Positions 1 through 10,389 of a stretch of 64,000 nt of DNA are shown here, one piece after another. The notes beneath the pieces are model-generated. The model saw only the letters and a program-made list of their open reading frames with translations, was not told the DNA's origin and ran no database searches. The stretch covers positions 868,001-932,000 of the forward strand of contig JADJWL010000025.1 of the NCBI GenBank assembly GCA_016716385.1. Reading direction: 5' to 3'. The DNA comes from Bryobacterales bacterium. GTDB taxonomy: Bacteria > Acidobacteriota > Terriglobia > Bryobacterales > Bryobacteraceae. Every line of letters starts with the position of its first letter. The first letter of the stretch is position 1. The translations under genes and the position numbers were made by a program.

Positions 1-317
1 GTGCGCCGTTCGTCGCCGCGGCGCGCCACGCCGGCGTTCCGGAAGTATCCGTCCAGCTCCGCTACGTGCTGCCCGCGGCGGCCAATCCACTGATCTCCCT
101 ATTGGGCACCTCGCTGGGAAACCTTCTGAGCGCGTCCCTCGTGGTCGAGACCGTCACTGGCTGGCCTGGACTGGGCCCCCTGCTGCTGGAAGCGGTCCTG
201 GCCCGGGACAGCAACGTCGTCGCGGGAGCCGTGCTGCTGGCCGCCACATGCCAGATTGCAGGAAACGTGGCCGCCGATCTGGCGCTCATGCGACTCGATC
301 CGAGGATTCGTTTGTGA
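1..317 (+). CDS. ABC transporter permease, DppB/OppB type (5' end outside window)
   Basis: This is the C-terminal part of an inner-membrane permease of a peptide/nickel-type ABC importer; the reading frame is open from base 3. The visible part holds an EAA loop (AAARHAGVPEVSVQLRYVLP), the cytoplasmic coupling site for the ATPase. Hydrophobic segments around LISLLGTSLGNLL and AGAVLLAATCQIAGNV follow, as usual for the last helices of DppB proteins. The stop TGA overlaps the GTG start of the next permease (GTGA at 314-317), so the two are probably translationally coupled. The substrate cannot be read from sequence; oligopeptides are the family norm. The start and most of the protein lie upstream of the window. 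Confidence 0.85.
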   Translation, partial: APFVAAARHAGVPEVSVQLRYVLPAAANPLISLLGTSLGNLLSASLVVETVTGWPGLGPLLLEAVLARDSNVVAGAVLLAATCQIAGNVAADLALMRLDPRIRL

Positions 318-1312
318 GCCGGAGGGCCATCTCCCGCCCCGTGTTGCTCCTGGTGGTGTGGCACGCCGCACTGGCAGCCGGGGCGTGGCTGGCACCACAT
401 CCTGGGAATCGTCAATACCGCGAGTACCCCTTCGCGCCGCCCACCAGGATTCGCCTCCTCGATGCAAACCGGGGCCTCGCATGGCCTCATGTCTGTGCCC
501 TCGAACCGGAACCGGCCCGCTTCGGGGCGTACCGGGAGGATTGCGCGCGGCGTTTTCCCGTCCGCTTCTTGGCGTCCCGCCCAGGCGGCGGCATAGCCCT
601 GATGCAGGCGGTCGCGCCCGGCTCACTGTTCCTGCTGGGAACCGACGAATTGGGGCGAGACGTCTTCAGCCGGCTGCTGCTGGGAGGGGTGTTGTCCCTC
701 GGCTGCGGTCTCTCCGCGGCGTGTCTCGCCCTCGCGCTGGCGGCCTGGCTGGGGTCCCTGGCCGGCCTGCTGGGCGGCCTGGCCGATGCCGTGATCAGCC
801 GCGGCGCCGAGGTGCTAATGGCCCTGCCCATTCTATACCTGCTGCTCGCCATGCGCGCGGCGCTGCCGATCCAGTCGCCTCCGCTCACCGGTTTCCTGAT
901 GGCCGTGTGCCTGATCGCCCTCGCCGGCTGGGCACGTCCGGCGCGCCTGGTGCGGGGAATCGTCCTCAGCGCGCGGGAACGGGGCTACGTGTTGGCCGCG
1001 CGGGGGTTCGGAGCCGGTTCCTTCTATCTTCTCCGCAAACATCTGCTTCCGGAGTTGCGCGGTGTCCTCCACGCTCAGGCCGCTGTTCTGATCCCGAGAT
1101 TCGTTATTCTGGAAGTGACCTTGTCCCTCCTTGGACTCGGCGTGCCCGAGCCGGCCTCGAGTTGGGGGTCGATGCTGGCCAACCTTCGGCAGTACGACGT
1201 GCTGGCGACCCATCCGTGGATGCTTGCGCCAGCGGCGGCACTGACCCTGTCGCTCGCTCTCTTCGGCCACGCCGGGCGATGGTTGGAAGTTGAGGTGCAA
1301 GAGAAAGCGTGA
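314..1312 (+). CDS. ABC transporter permease, DppC/OppC type
   Basis: Second inner-membrane subunit of the importer, 332 residues. I chose GTG at 314 because GAGGA at 302-306 lies 7 bases upstream and the start overlaps the previous stop. An in-frame ATG at 248 would overlap the previous gene by 70 bases with no ribosome site. An N-terminal helix is followed by a long periplasmic loop ending in the DppC signature GTDELGRDVFSRLLLG. Then come further helices and an EAA loop (ERGYVLAARGFGAGSFYLL...). The loop before the signature is longer than in typical DppC proteins and contains two cysteines. No ATPase gene is visible downstream; it may lie upstream of the window. Confidence 0.9.
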   Translation: MSRRAISRPVLLLVVWHAALAAGAWLAPHPGNRQYREYPFAPPTRIRLLDANRGLAWPHVCALEPEPARFGAYREDCARRFPVRFLASRPGGGIALMQAVAPGSLFLLGTDELGRDVFSRLLLGGVLSLGCGLSAACLALALAAWLGSLAGLLGGLADAVISRGAEVLMALPILYLLLAMRAALPIQSPPLTGFLMAVCLIALAGWARPARLVRGIVLSARERGYVLAARGFGAGSFYLLRKHLLPELRGVLHAQAAVLIPRFVILEVTLSLLGLGVPEPASSWGSMLANLRQYDVLATHPWMLAPAAALTLSLALFGHAGRWLEVEVQEKA

Positions 1313-1333
1313 ACGGGCGAGGTTCGAACAGAC

Positions 1334-3100
1334 ATGCATCGCAGGATAGGCAAGGTAGCACCTTCTTTCCGTGCGCGCCGGGTGACCGGCTGCCTGCTTC
1401 TCTGGTCCGCCTGCCTGTCGTTCGCATCGGAGAGCGAATCCCTGGTCGTGCGGACAACCCCCGGGAAGTCCGGTGGGGACCTGGTGATCGCCCTTCGCGC
1501 GGAGCCGAAGACTCTTCTGCCGCTGAGCGCTGTGGACGCGTCCTCGAAGGAACTCCTCAGTCTCCTGCATTCCGACCTGATTCATATCCATCGCCCATCC
1601 CAGCAGACAGCAGCTGCCTTGGCCCGCGAATGGCAGCTCTCCGCCGACGGCCTGCGGTACACCCTGCGGCTGCGCCGGGGCCTGCGCTTCTCCGATGGCC
1701 ATCCGCTAACGGCGGAGGATGTCGCGTTCACTTTCCGTGTTCTTCTGGATGAACAGGTCAAGGCCCCGGGCCGCGACCTGTTGCGGATCCGGGGCCGGTT
1801 CCCGGCCGTGCGCACGCTCGGCCGCGAAACCGTAGAGGTCACCCTGCCAGCTCCCTATGCGCCGGCCGAGCGGTTGTTCGACAGCATCGCCATTCTCCCC
1901 AGGCACCGGTTGGAAGCGGCGTACCGCGAGGGGAAGCTACTGCAAAGCTGGGCCCTCAACACCAGTCCAGAGGAGATCGTGGGGGCGGGACCCTTTCGTC
2001 TGTGCGAGTATGTCCCCGGCCGGCGGATTGTCGTCGAGCGGAATCCCTTCTATTGGAAACGAGACTCGAACGGCACGGCCCTTCCCTACCTGGATAAGGT
2101 TACGATTCTGTTTCTGCCCGATCAGGAAGCCGAACTCTTTCGTTTCCGGGCGGGGGAGACGCACCTGCATGGCAGACTGACAGCTCGCGGATTCGCCGCA
2201 CTCGAGAGCCTGCCCGCGTCCCGCCGTCCCGCGCTTGCCGATCTTGGGCCAGGATTGGAACAGCATCTGCTGTTCTTCAACCAGAACGACGCCGCCGCGA
2301 AGGGACTTGCGGCGCTGGAGGCGAAGCAGGCGTGGCTGCAGGATGTGCGCTTCCGGCGGGCGGTCTCGCTCGCCATCGACCGCACGGGCATCGCGCGGCT
2401 CGTCTTTCAGGGCAAGGCCAGTCCGCTGGCGCATCACGTGAGTCCCGGGAACCGGCTTTGGCACACCGCGATCGAGGGTCTGCCGAAGTACGCGCCGGAC
2501 GAGGCGACGCGCGCATTGCAGGCGATGGGACTGCGGTGGAAAGCGGACAGGTGGTTCGACGCCACTGGCGCACCTGTCGCATTCAGCATCGCCGTGAACG
2601 CAGCCAATGGCGAACAGCGCCAGATGGCGGCCATGATCCAGGAGGACCTACGCGAGATCGGCATCGATGTGTCGGTCGTGCCGCTCGAGTTCCGGAGTCT
2701 GATAGACCGCGTGATGCAGACCTTGGACTACGAGGCCGCTATTCTAGGACTACGGGACGGCGACGTGGATCCCGTGCCGCAGATGCCCATGCTGCTGTCC
2801 ACCGGCCGGATGCACTTCTGGCGTCCGAACCAGCAGAATGCGGCAACGCCATGGGAGGCGGAGATTGACCGTCTGATGGAATTGCAGGCTGCCGAACGCG
2901 ACCTGCGGCGCCGCGCCGCACACTACGCCGAGGTCCAGCGCATTGTCGCGGCGGAACTCCCGTTCCTGGCCCTTGTCAGCCCGCATGTGCTCACGGGCGC
3001 CCATCCGGACCTGGGCAACGTGCAGCCATCGGTTTTGGCGCCATACCTGTTGGACGGCCTCGACGCGGTGTTCTGGCGCCGCTCCGGGCGGACGCGATGA
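1334..3100 (+). CDS. Extracellular solute-binding protein, family 5 (SBP_bac_5)
   Basis: A 588-residue periplasmic binding protein of the oligopeptide/nickel family, the expected partner of the two permeases upstream. An N-terminal signal (about residues 15-31, GCLLLWSACLSFA) is followed by family features: LVIALRAEPKTLLPL near the start, YTLRLRRGLRFSDGHPLTAEDVAFTFRVLLD, and the second-lobe phrase DVRFRRAVSLAIDRTGIARLVFQG. The Cys in WSAC could be a weak lipobox but lacks the usual Leu at -3. The stop overlaps the start of the sigma factor as ATGA at 3097-3100. This ties ligand capture to a regulatory gene, which is unusual for a binding protein. The ligand is unknown. Confidence 0.9.
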   Translation: MHRRIGKVAPSFRARRVTGCLLLWSACLSFASESESLVVRTTPGKSGGDLVIALRAEPKTLLPLSAVDASSKELLSLLHSDLIHIHRPSQQTAAALAREWQLSADGLRYTLRLRRGLRFSDGHPLTAEDVAFTFRVLLDEQVKAPGRDLLRIRGRFPAVRTLGRETVEVTLPAPYAPAERLFDSIAILPRHRLEAAYREGKLLQSWALNTSPEEIVGAGPFRLCEYVPGRRIVVERNPFYWKRDSNGTALPYLDKVTILFLPDQEAELFRFRAGETHLHGRLTARGFAALESLPASRRPALADLGPGLEQHLLFFNQNDAAAKGLAALEAKQAWLQDVRFRRAVSLAIDRTGIARLVFQGKASPLAHHVSPGNRLWHTAIEGLPKYAPDEATRALQAMGLRWKADRWFDATGAPVAFSIAVNAANGEQRQMAAMIQEDLREIGIDVSVVPLEFRSLIDRVMQTLDYEAAILGLRDGDVDPVPQMPMLLSTGRMHFWRPNQQNAATPWEAEIDRLMELQAAERDLRRRAAHYAEVQRIVAAELPFLALVSPHVLTGAHPDLGNVQPSVLAPYLLDGLDAVFWRRSGRTR

Positions 3101-3708
3101 GCGGCCTGTTCGCCGCCGTGGGGCGGGCAGCCGGTCTGCCTCCGGACCGCAACTGGCCCGACGATCTGCTGCTCGAGGGATGCCGGAAGGGTGACGGGCG
3201 GGCCTGGGAAGCGCTCATCGCGAAGTATAAGAACCTCGTCTACGCCATCCCCTTCCGCTACGGGGCGTCGGAAGGGGATGCCGCCGACATTTTCCAGATG
3301 GTTTGGGTCGACCTCTATCACGAGTTGCCCCGGCTGCGAAACACCGCCGGACTGCGTTCCTGGCTGATCACGGTTGCGGGGCGCCACGCCCTGCGCTGGA
3401 AACGCCGTCAGACGCGCCGGGGGGAAGTCGAGTTCCCCGAAGAGAACGAACCTGGCGACGAATCGCCGCTCCCGCTCGAAGCGATGGAGGAGGTCGAACG
3501 CGATCAGTCGGTTCGCGAGGCGGTGGCTGCGCTTCCAGACCGCTGCCGCGAGATGGTGGAGATGCTGTTTCTGAGCGATCCGCCGGCGCCTTACGAGGAC
3601 GTGGCCGCGCGTTTCGGACTCGCCACCGGATCGATCGGGTTCATTCGCGGCCGCTGTCTGGCCAAGCTCCGCAAGCTGCTGGAGGAGCGCGGTTTGTGTC
3701 CGGAATGA
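3097..3708 (+). CDS. ECF-type RNA polymerase sigma factor
   Basis: A 203-residue sigma-70 family protein of the two-domain ECF type. Region 2 spans roughly residues 20-105 (DDLLLEGCRKGDGRAWEALI, then DIFQMVWVDLYHELPRLR and LRSWLITVAGRHALRWKRR). Region 4 lies at about 145-200, with a helix-turn-helix in YEDVAARFGLATGSIGFIRGRCLAKLRKLL. An acidic linker (EFPEENEPGDESPLPLEAMEEVE) joins them. Its start overlaps the binding-protein stop and its stop overlaps the start of the TPR-CHAT gene, so all three should be co-translated. The zinc-finger protein at 6645 is the obvious candidate anti-sigma factor. The promoter target is unknown. Confidence 0.92.
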   Translation: MSGLFAAVGRAAGLPPDRNWPDDLLLEGCRKGDGRAWEALIAKYKNLVYAIPFRYGASEGDAADIFQMVWVDLYHELPRLRNTAGLRSWLITVAGRHALRWKRRQTRRGEVEFPEENEPGDESPLPLEAMEEVERDQSVREAVAALPDRCREMVEMLFLSDPPAPYEDVAARFGLATGSIGFIRGRCLAKLRKLLEERGLCPE

Positions 3709-6584
3709 GCGGCGCGGCAGAGTGGCTGGCGTCGGCCTCGCCCCCGTTGAGCATCCCGCCGCACCTGCGCACGGCCGCCACTGTCGGCGATTTGTATCCG
3801 GAGATCCTGCGGCTGGCCCGCGAGGATCTGGACCGCGCCGCCGCTCTGGCGGGCGCGGTGCTCGATGTGGCCCGCGGCCTGGGTGCACCCGTGGTGACGG
3901 GTCAGGCTCTGCGGGCGACCGCTCACGTGCGCTACCTGCAGAGCCGCTACGCCGAAGCCGCGGCCCTGTACCGCGCGGCGATCGGCGAATTCCGCCACGC
4001 TGGGGGGAGCAGCGCGGCTCAGGAGATCGCGCGCACACAGAGCAGCGCCATCCAGACCCTGGCCTATCTGGCTCACTATGACGAAGCCCTCGCCTGGGGC
4101 GAGGAGGCCCGCGTTGTCTTCGAGGCCAGCGGGGACCGTGTCCGCCTCGCCCGCCTTGACGGCAATCTGGCGAACCTCTACTTCCGGCTGGATCGCTTCG
4201 ACGAAGCGTTGGCGCGTTACGAGAGCGCGCGCGAGGAGTTCGAGAGGTCCGGTGCGCCGCAGGACATCGCCGCGGTGCTCAGCAATCTGGCCACCTGCTA
4301 CGTGAGCGTCGGGCGGTTCCGCGATGCCCTGAGTATGCACCAGGCCGCGCGTGGCTACTGCGTGGCTCACGGCTTCGCCCTCCTTGTGGCCCAAACGGAC
4401 TACAACATCGCTTATCTCCACTTCCTGCGAGGCGATCACCGGGAAGCGTTGCGGCTGTACGCCGCGGCCCGAGGTCATTCGGCCGATGCGGGCGATGGCT
4501 ACCATGCGGCTCTCTGTGACCTGGATCAGGCGGAGATGATGCTCGGTCTGAACCTGCCGAGGGATGCCGGCCGGCTGGCGCGTCTGGCGATCGAAGGTTT
4601 CGACCGCCTTTCGATGCGTTACGAGCGCGCCAAGGCCGGCGTGTTTCTTGCGGCGTCTCTTGCCGCGAGCCATGAGGGAGCCGAGGCGGAACGCGTTTTC
4701 CGGGAGGCGCGATTGCTGTTCCGGCGCGAGGGCAATGCAGTCTGGCCCGCTGTGGTCGACCTGCACCTGGCCGCACTGGACCTGGCCGCACTGGACCTGG
4801 ATGCGGGTGCTCTGTGGCGTGCCTCGAGGCGGGCGCATCGGGCTTTGCGCCTGTTTTCCGCCCGGAGCCTGCCGGGCCGGTCAGCCCTGGCCGCCCTGGT
4901 CCTGGCCCGGATCCGGCTGCTCCAGCGGCGGGCGCGGGAGGCGGAATCGCTTTGTCTTCGGGCACTCCACGATGCGGAGGCAATGGCATCCCCCACCCTT
5001 GCGTTCCAGTGCCGATTCCTCCTCGGACAGGCACGCGAAGCGCTCGGCAGACGCCGCGAAGCGCTTGCCGCCTACTCCGGGGCGCGGCAGGACCTGGACC
5101 GGGTCCGCGTGCATGTGCCCGAGGAGGAAATGCGAATCCGCTTCCTCTCGGATAAGGCTTTGCTCTACGAGCGCCTGGTTCCCTTGCACCTGGAAGAGGG
5201 TGGGATGGCCGGCCTCCGGGCCGCGTGGCTCTGCGCGCAGCAGGGCAAGTCGCGGACCTTCGTCGACGCCTGCCTGGAGCGTGTCGCGCCGTATGGCTTG
5301 ACTGGTCACGACGAAGGCGAGGTTCTGGCGGACGCCCGTGCACACCTCCAACGGTGCTATGTACGCAAGGCCGATGCGGAGCTACGGGGCCTGGACGGAG
5401 AAGCGCGACGCTGGCAGTCGGAGGCGCAGACGGCGGAGGCACGCGTCCAGGACGCGTTGGCTCAGGCGCGCCTGCTGGAGGGCGGCAGGGTCCCGCCGCC
5501 CCCACGCCCGTGCGGAGAAGACTGCGATTCGCTGCCACCCGCGGAGGTTGCCGGAGCGCTCGCCGCAGGAGAGGCTCTCGTTGAGTACTTTTGCACGCCG
5601 CAGTTCGTCTGTGCGTTCCTCCTCGACGGGCGGCGCGGCCTGAGCGTCCACCGCCTTGCACCCACCGACGCCGTGCGGGCGGCCGTCCGCTACCTCCACT
5701 TTCAGCTCTCGGCCTACCAATTACGGCGCGGCCCGGATCCGGGCAACGAAGCGCCGACCGCGCCCCTGGCCGCGCACCTGAAGGACCTGGGGAAGTACCT
5801 GATCGATCCGTTGCGGCCTCACATCGAGGCCGAATCGCTCGTTCTGGCGCCGCACAGTTTCCTGCACAGCCTTCCGTTTGCCGCAATCGGGCCACCCGGA
5901 CGTCCTTTGGTGGCGGATTTCGCCCTCCGCCAGACCATGAGCGGCTCCGCCTTCGCCGCCTCGGCTCCCGAGACCACGGCTTGTGGCGCCGGGAGGCCGC
6001 TGATCCTCGGCCTGCCCGACGAGCGCGCTCCCCTCATCGCCACCGAAGTCGAACGGGTCGCCGCGCACCTGGCCCCCTGCGACCTTCGAACCGGTCCGGA
6101 CGCCACTCTGGCAGCCCTGCGCGAAACGGGAAGTTCCGCTCCGTTTGTCCATATCGCCTCGCACGGGCTCTTCCGCTCCGACAACCCGATGTTCTCGGCA
6201 ATCCATCTCGCCGACGGCCCCCTCAACTTACTGGACCTCTATGGTTTGCGCCTCCCGGCCCGTCTCGTCACGCTGAGCGGGTGCAGCACCGGGGCCCACG
6301 CCGTGATGGGCGGAGACGAGTTGATTGGCCTGTCGCGCGGGTTCCTCTACGCCGGCGCGCGGAACCTCCTGGTCAGTCTGTGGGATGTTCGGGATGCCAG
6401 TACGGCCCGGTTCATGGACCTGTTCTATGGCCATGTGGCGGCGGGCGTTTCGTTGGACTGGGCTATGGCCGTTACCATGCGGTCCGTCCGGGAGGAATCG
6501 CCCCACCCGTACTACTGGGCTGGCTTCACCTTGATGGGGACTGGCTCCAGGCATGGACCGGGAGTAAATTTTTCACGATCCTGA
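3705..6584 (+). CDS. TPR-CHAT protein (caspase-like protease)
   Basis: A 959-residue cytoplasmic protein: tetratricopeptide-type helical repeats over about residues 30-480, a coiled linker, then a C-terminal CHAT domain (about 640-950). The caspase-type His/Cys pair is visible: H820 in HIASHG and C860 in TLSGCSTG, followed by GGDELIGLSRGFLYAGARNLLVSLW. CHAT domains are clan CD peptidases. The start ATG at 3705 overlaps the sigma stop (ATGA); GTG at 3696, 8 bases after GGAGGAG (3681-3687), is an equally good start. Residues near 355 contain a tandem LAALD duplication. The order sigma then TPR-CHAT recalls Csx29 beside RpoE in type III-E CRISPR loci. The protease substrate is not known; the small protein downstream is my candidate. 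Confidence 0.9.
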   Translation: MSGAAEWLASASPPLSIPPHLRTAATVGDLYPEILRLAREDLDRAAALAGAVLDVARGLGAPVVTGQALRATAHVRYLQSRYAEAAALYRAAIGEFRHAGGSSAAQEIARTQSSAIQTLAYLAHYDEALAWGEEARVVFEASGDRVRLARLDGNLANLYFRLDRFDEALARYESAREEFERSGAPQDIAAVLSNLATCYVSVGRFRDALSMHQAARGYCVAHGFALLVAQTDYNIAYLHFLRGDHREALRLYAAARGHSADAGDGYHAALCDLDQAEMMLGLNLPRDAGRLARLAIEGFDRLSMRYERAKAGVFLAASLAASHEGAEAERVFREARLLFRREGNAVWPAVVDLHLAALDLAALDLDAGALWRASRRAHRALRLFSARSLPGRSALAALVLARIRLLQRRAREAESLCLRALHDAEAMASPTLAFQCRFLLGQAREALGRRREALAAYSGARQDLDRVRVHVPEEEMRIRFLSDKALLYERLVPLHLEEGGMAGLRAAWLCAQQGKSRTFVDACLERVAPYGLTGHDEGEVLADARAHLQRCYVRKADAELRGLDGEARRWQSEAQTAEARVQDALAQARLLEGGRVPPPPRPCGEDCDSLPPAEVAGALAAGEALVEYFCTPQFVCAFLLDGRRGLSVHRLAPTDAVRAAVRYLHFQLSAYQLRRGPDPGNEAPTAPLAAHLKDLGKYLIDPLRPHIEAESLVLAPHSFLHSLPFAAIGPPGRPLVADFALRQTMSGSAFAASAPETTACGAGRPLILGLPDERAPLIATEVERVAAHLAPCDLRTGPDATLAALRETGSSAPFVHIASHGLFRSDNPMFSAIHLADGPLNLLDLYGLRLPARLVTLSGCSTGAHAVMGGDELIGLSRGFLYAGARNLLVSLWDVRDASTARFMDLFYGHVAAGVSLDWAMAVTMRSVREESPHPYYWAGFTLMGTGSRHGPGVNFSRS
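4767..4796 (+). repeat. 15-bp tandem duplication inside the TPR region
   Basis: CTGGCCGCACTGGAC occurs twice in direct succession (4767-4781 and 4782-4796), giving LAALDLAALD in the TPR-CHAT protein. It keeps the frame and looks like a recent slippage event in a helical repeat. Confidence 0.8.
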
Positions 6585-6644
6585 CCGCCGGGGAGTATAT
6601 TTTTTGCATCTTCGCTGAACCCTCAGAAGGTGAGAGAGAACGCA

Positions 6645-7238
6645 GTGCACTTCACGAACGCACAATGGCTCGATTTCGCCCGCGGGCTCGCCAGCCCGGA
6701 GTTGGCGACCGAAATGCAGCACCACCTGGCCAAGGGGTGCCTTCGGTGCGCGGCGCTGGCCCGCGCGATGGTCGTGGTGGAGCAGACCATGGCGCGTGAC
6801 CGAGCAATGCGCGTGCCGCAAGAAGCGGTCCGCCGGGCGGCAAACCTTTTCCCGCAATCTCCGCAGGTGTCGTGGAGCGATCTGCCACGGCGGGCGGCTG
6901 CCCTGCTCTTCGACAGCGATCTCGAGCCAGTCACGGCGGGGGTCCGTTCGGCTGGTCCCCGGATACGCCACGTCGTCTTCGATGCCGGTCCGTTCCGCGT
7001 CGATCTGCGCATGGAACACGAGCAACCCCAGCCGGTCCTCGCGTTGACCGGACAGGTCGCTTCTCCATCAGCGCCAGTGGCCGGTCTGCGGGTGGCAGTG
7101 AGCGACGGCAGCCGCACCTTGGCTGAATCGCTCTGCAATGAGTTCGGTGAATTCCAGATGGAGTGCAGGCCGCGGGACGGCCTTCAGGTTCTCCTCTGGT
7201 CGCAATCGGACGGTGCGGCGCTGGTCATGGAAATCTGA
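6645..7238 (+). CDS. Putative zinc-finger anti-sigma-like protein
   Basis: A 197-residue protein with no membrane segment or signal peptide. The N-terminus (QWLDFARGLASPELATEMQHHLAKGCLRC) ends in an HH-x4-C-x2-C pattern, close to the HxxxCxxC zinc motif of anti-sigma (ZAS/zf-HC2) proteins. The C-terminal 60 residues (LALTGQVASPSAPVAGLRVAVSD...NEFGEFQMEC) resemble a transthyretin-like beta-sandwich. I prefer GTG at 6645, about 10 bases after AAGGTGAG; GTG at 6630 is the alternative. It sits 60 bases after the TPR-CHAT gene and before a subtilase. I infer it restrains the sigma factor encoded at 3097 and may be a protease substrate. Confidence 0.7.
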   Translation: MHFTNAQWLDFARGLASPELATEMQHHLAKGCLRCAALARAMVVVEQTMARDRAMRVPQEAVRRAANLFPQSPQVSWSDLPRRAAALLFDSDLEPVTAGVRSAGPRIRHVVFDAGPFRVDLRMEHEQPQPVLALTGQVASPSAPVAGLRVAVSDGSRTLAESLCNEFGEFQMECRPRDGLQVLLWSQSDGAALVMEI

Positions 7239-7283
7239 TCCGGCGCGTCCGTCGGTGAATCGTTAAGTGTCATGGAGAAACGG

Positions 7284-8711
<1,428 letters not shown>

Positions 8712-8716
8712 AACGG

Positions 8717-8740
8717 CGCCACCCTTCCCCGGGGGTGGCG
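8717..8740 (+). terminator. Hairpin after the subtilase gene
   Basis: An 8-bp stem, CGCCACCC (8717-8724) with GGGTGGCG (8733-8740), begins 5 bases after the subtilase stop. No T-run follows, so it is a weak or factor-assisted terminator at best. It separates the protease locus from hpnH. Confidence 0.5.
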
Positions 8741-8755
8741 CATCCAACCGCCCGC

Positions 8756-8761
8756 TATAAT
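8756..8761 (+). promoter_or_regulatory. Candidate -10 box for hpnH
   Basis: A perfect TATAAT lies 11 bases before the hpnH ATG, just downstream of the hairpin. No clear -35 is seen because the expected position falls in the hairpin stem. The closeness to the ATG implies a very short or absent leader. Confidence 0.35.
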
Positions 8762-8772
8762 CGATAAAGGTC

Positions 8773-9875
<1,103 letters not shown>

Positions 9876-9879
<4 letters not shown>

Positions 9880-10277
9880 CCGATCCGGAAGCGCTCGAAG
9901 TGGCCCCGGCGGCGGAACGGGAGCAGTTGGAGGGCTGGATCCCCGATCTGGCGACCCCCGACGAGACGCGCCAGGCGCTGGAAAAAGCATTCAACTATCG
10001 CGGCGACGTCACGATTACGCACCGGGATGGCTCGCGTATCGAAGGGTACATTTTCGACCGGCGCACCGCCGCCACGCTCGAAGAGTCGCATGTGCGCGTG
10101 ATCCCGAAAGACACGGTTTCGAAGCTCACCGTTTCCTATAGCGACATCGCGGCGCTGGCGTTCACCGGCAGGGACACGGCGGCGGGCAAGAGTTGGGAAG
10201 CCTGGGTCCGCAAATACTGGGAGCGCAAGGCTGCCGGCGAAACGCACATCGCGCTCGAGCCGGAACCTCTGGAATAA
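9876..10277 (+). CDS. Conserved-looking small protein coupled to hpnH
   Basis: A 133-residue soluble protein I do not recognise. GTG at 9876 overlaps the hpnH stop (GTGA), and GGAGAAG at 9861-9867 lies 8 bases upstream, so translation is coupled. Its core, DVTITHRDGSRIEGYIFDRR, followed by VSYSDIAALAFTGRD, looks like a small beta-barrel. A tail rich in W, K and R (SWEAWVRKYWERKAAGE) follows. There are no membrane segments, cysteines or catalytic signatures. Coupling suggests a link to hopanoid synthesis, but this is inference only. Confidence 0.8.
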
Positions 10278-10389
10278 TGGCCTGCGCGCGCGCAAACCCG
10301 CTCTCTCAACTCGCGGCGTTCTTCGTCTGTCAGTAACGCTCGGTACAGAGTCGCTGGCGACGATGCCCGCGATCGACCTGGCCCGTCCG

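Noticed and set aside
3303..3704. Upstream extension of the TPR-CHAT frame into the sigma gene
   Set aside because: It only overlaps the sigma coding region in another frame; the ATG at 3705 or GTG at 3696 has support from overlap or ribosome site.
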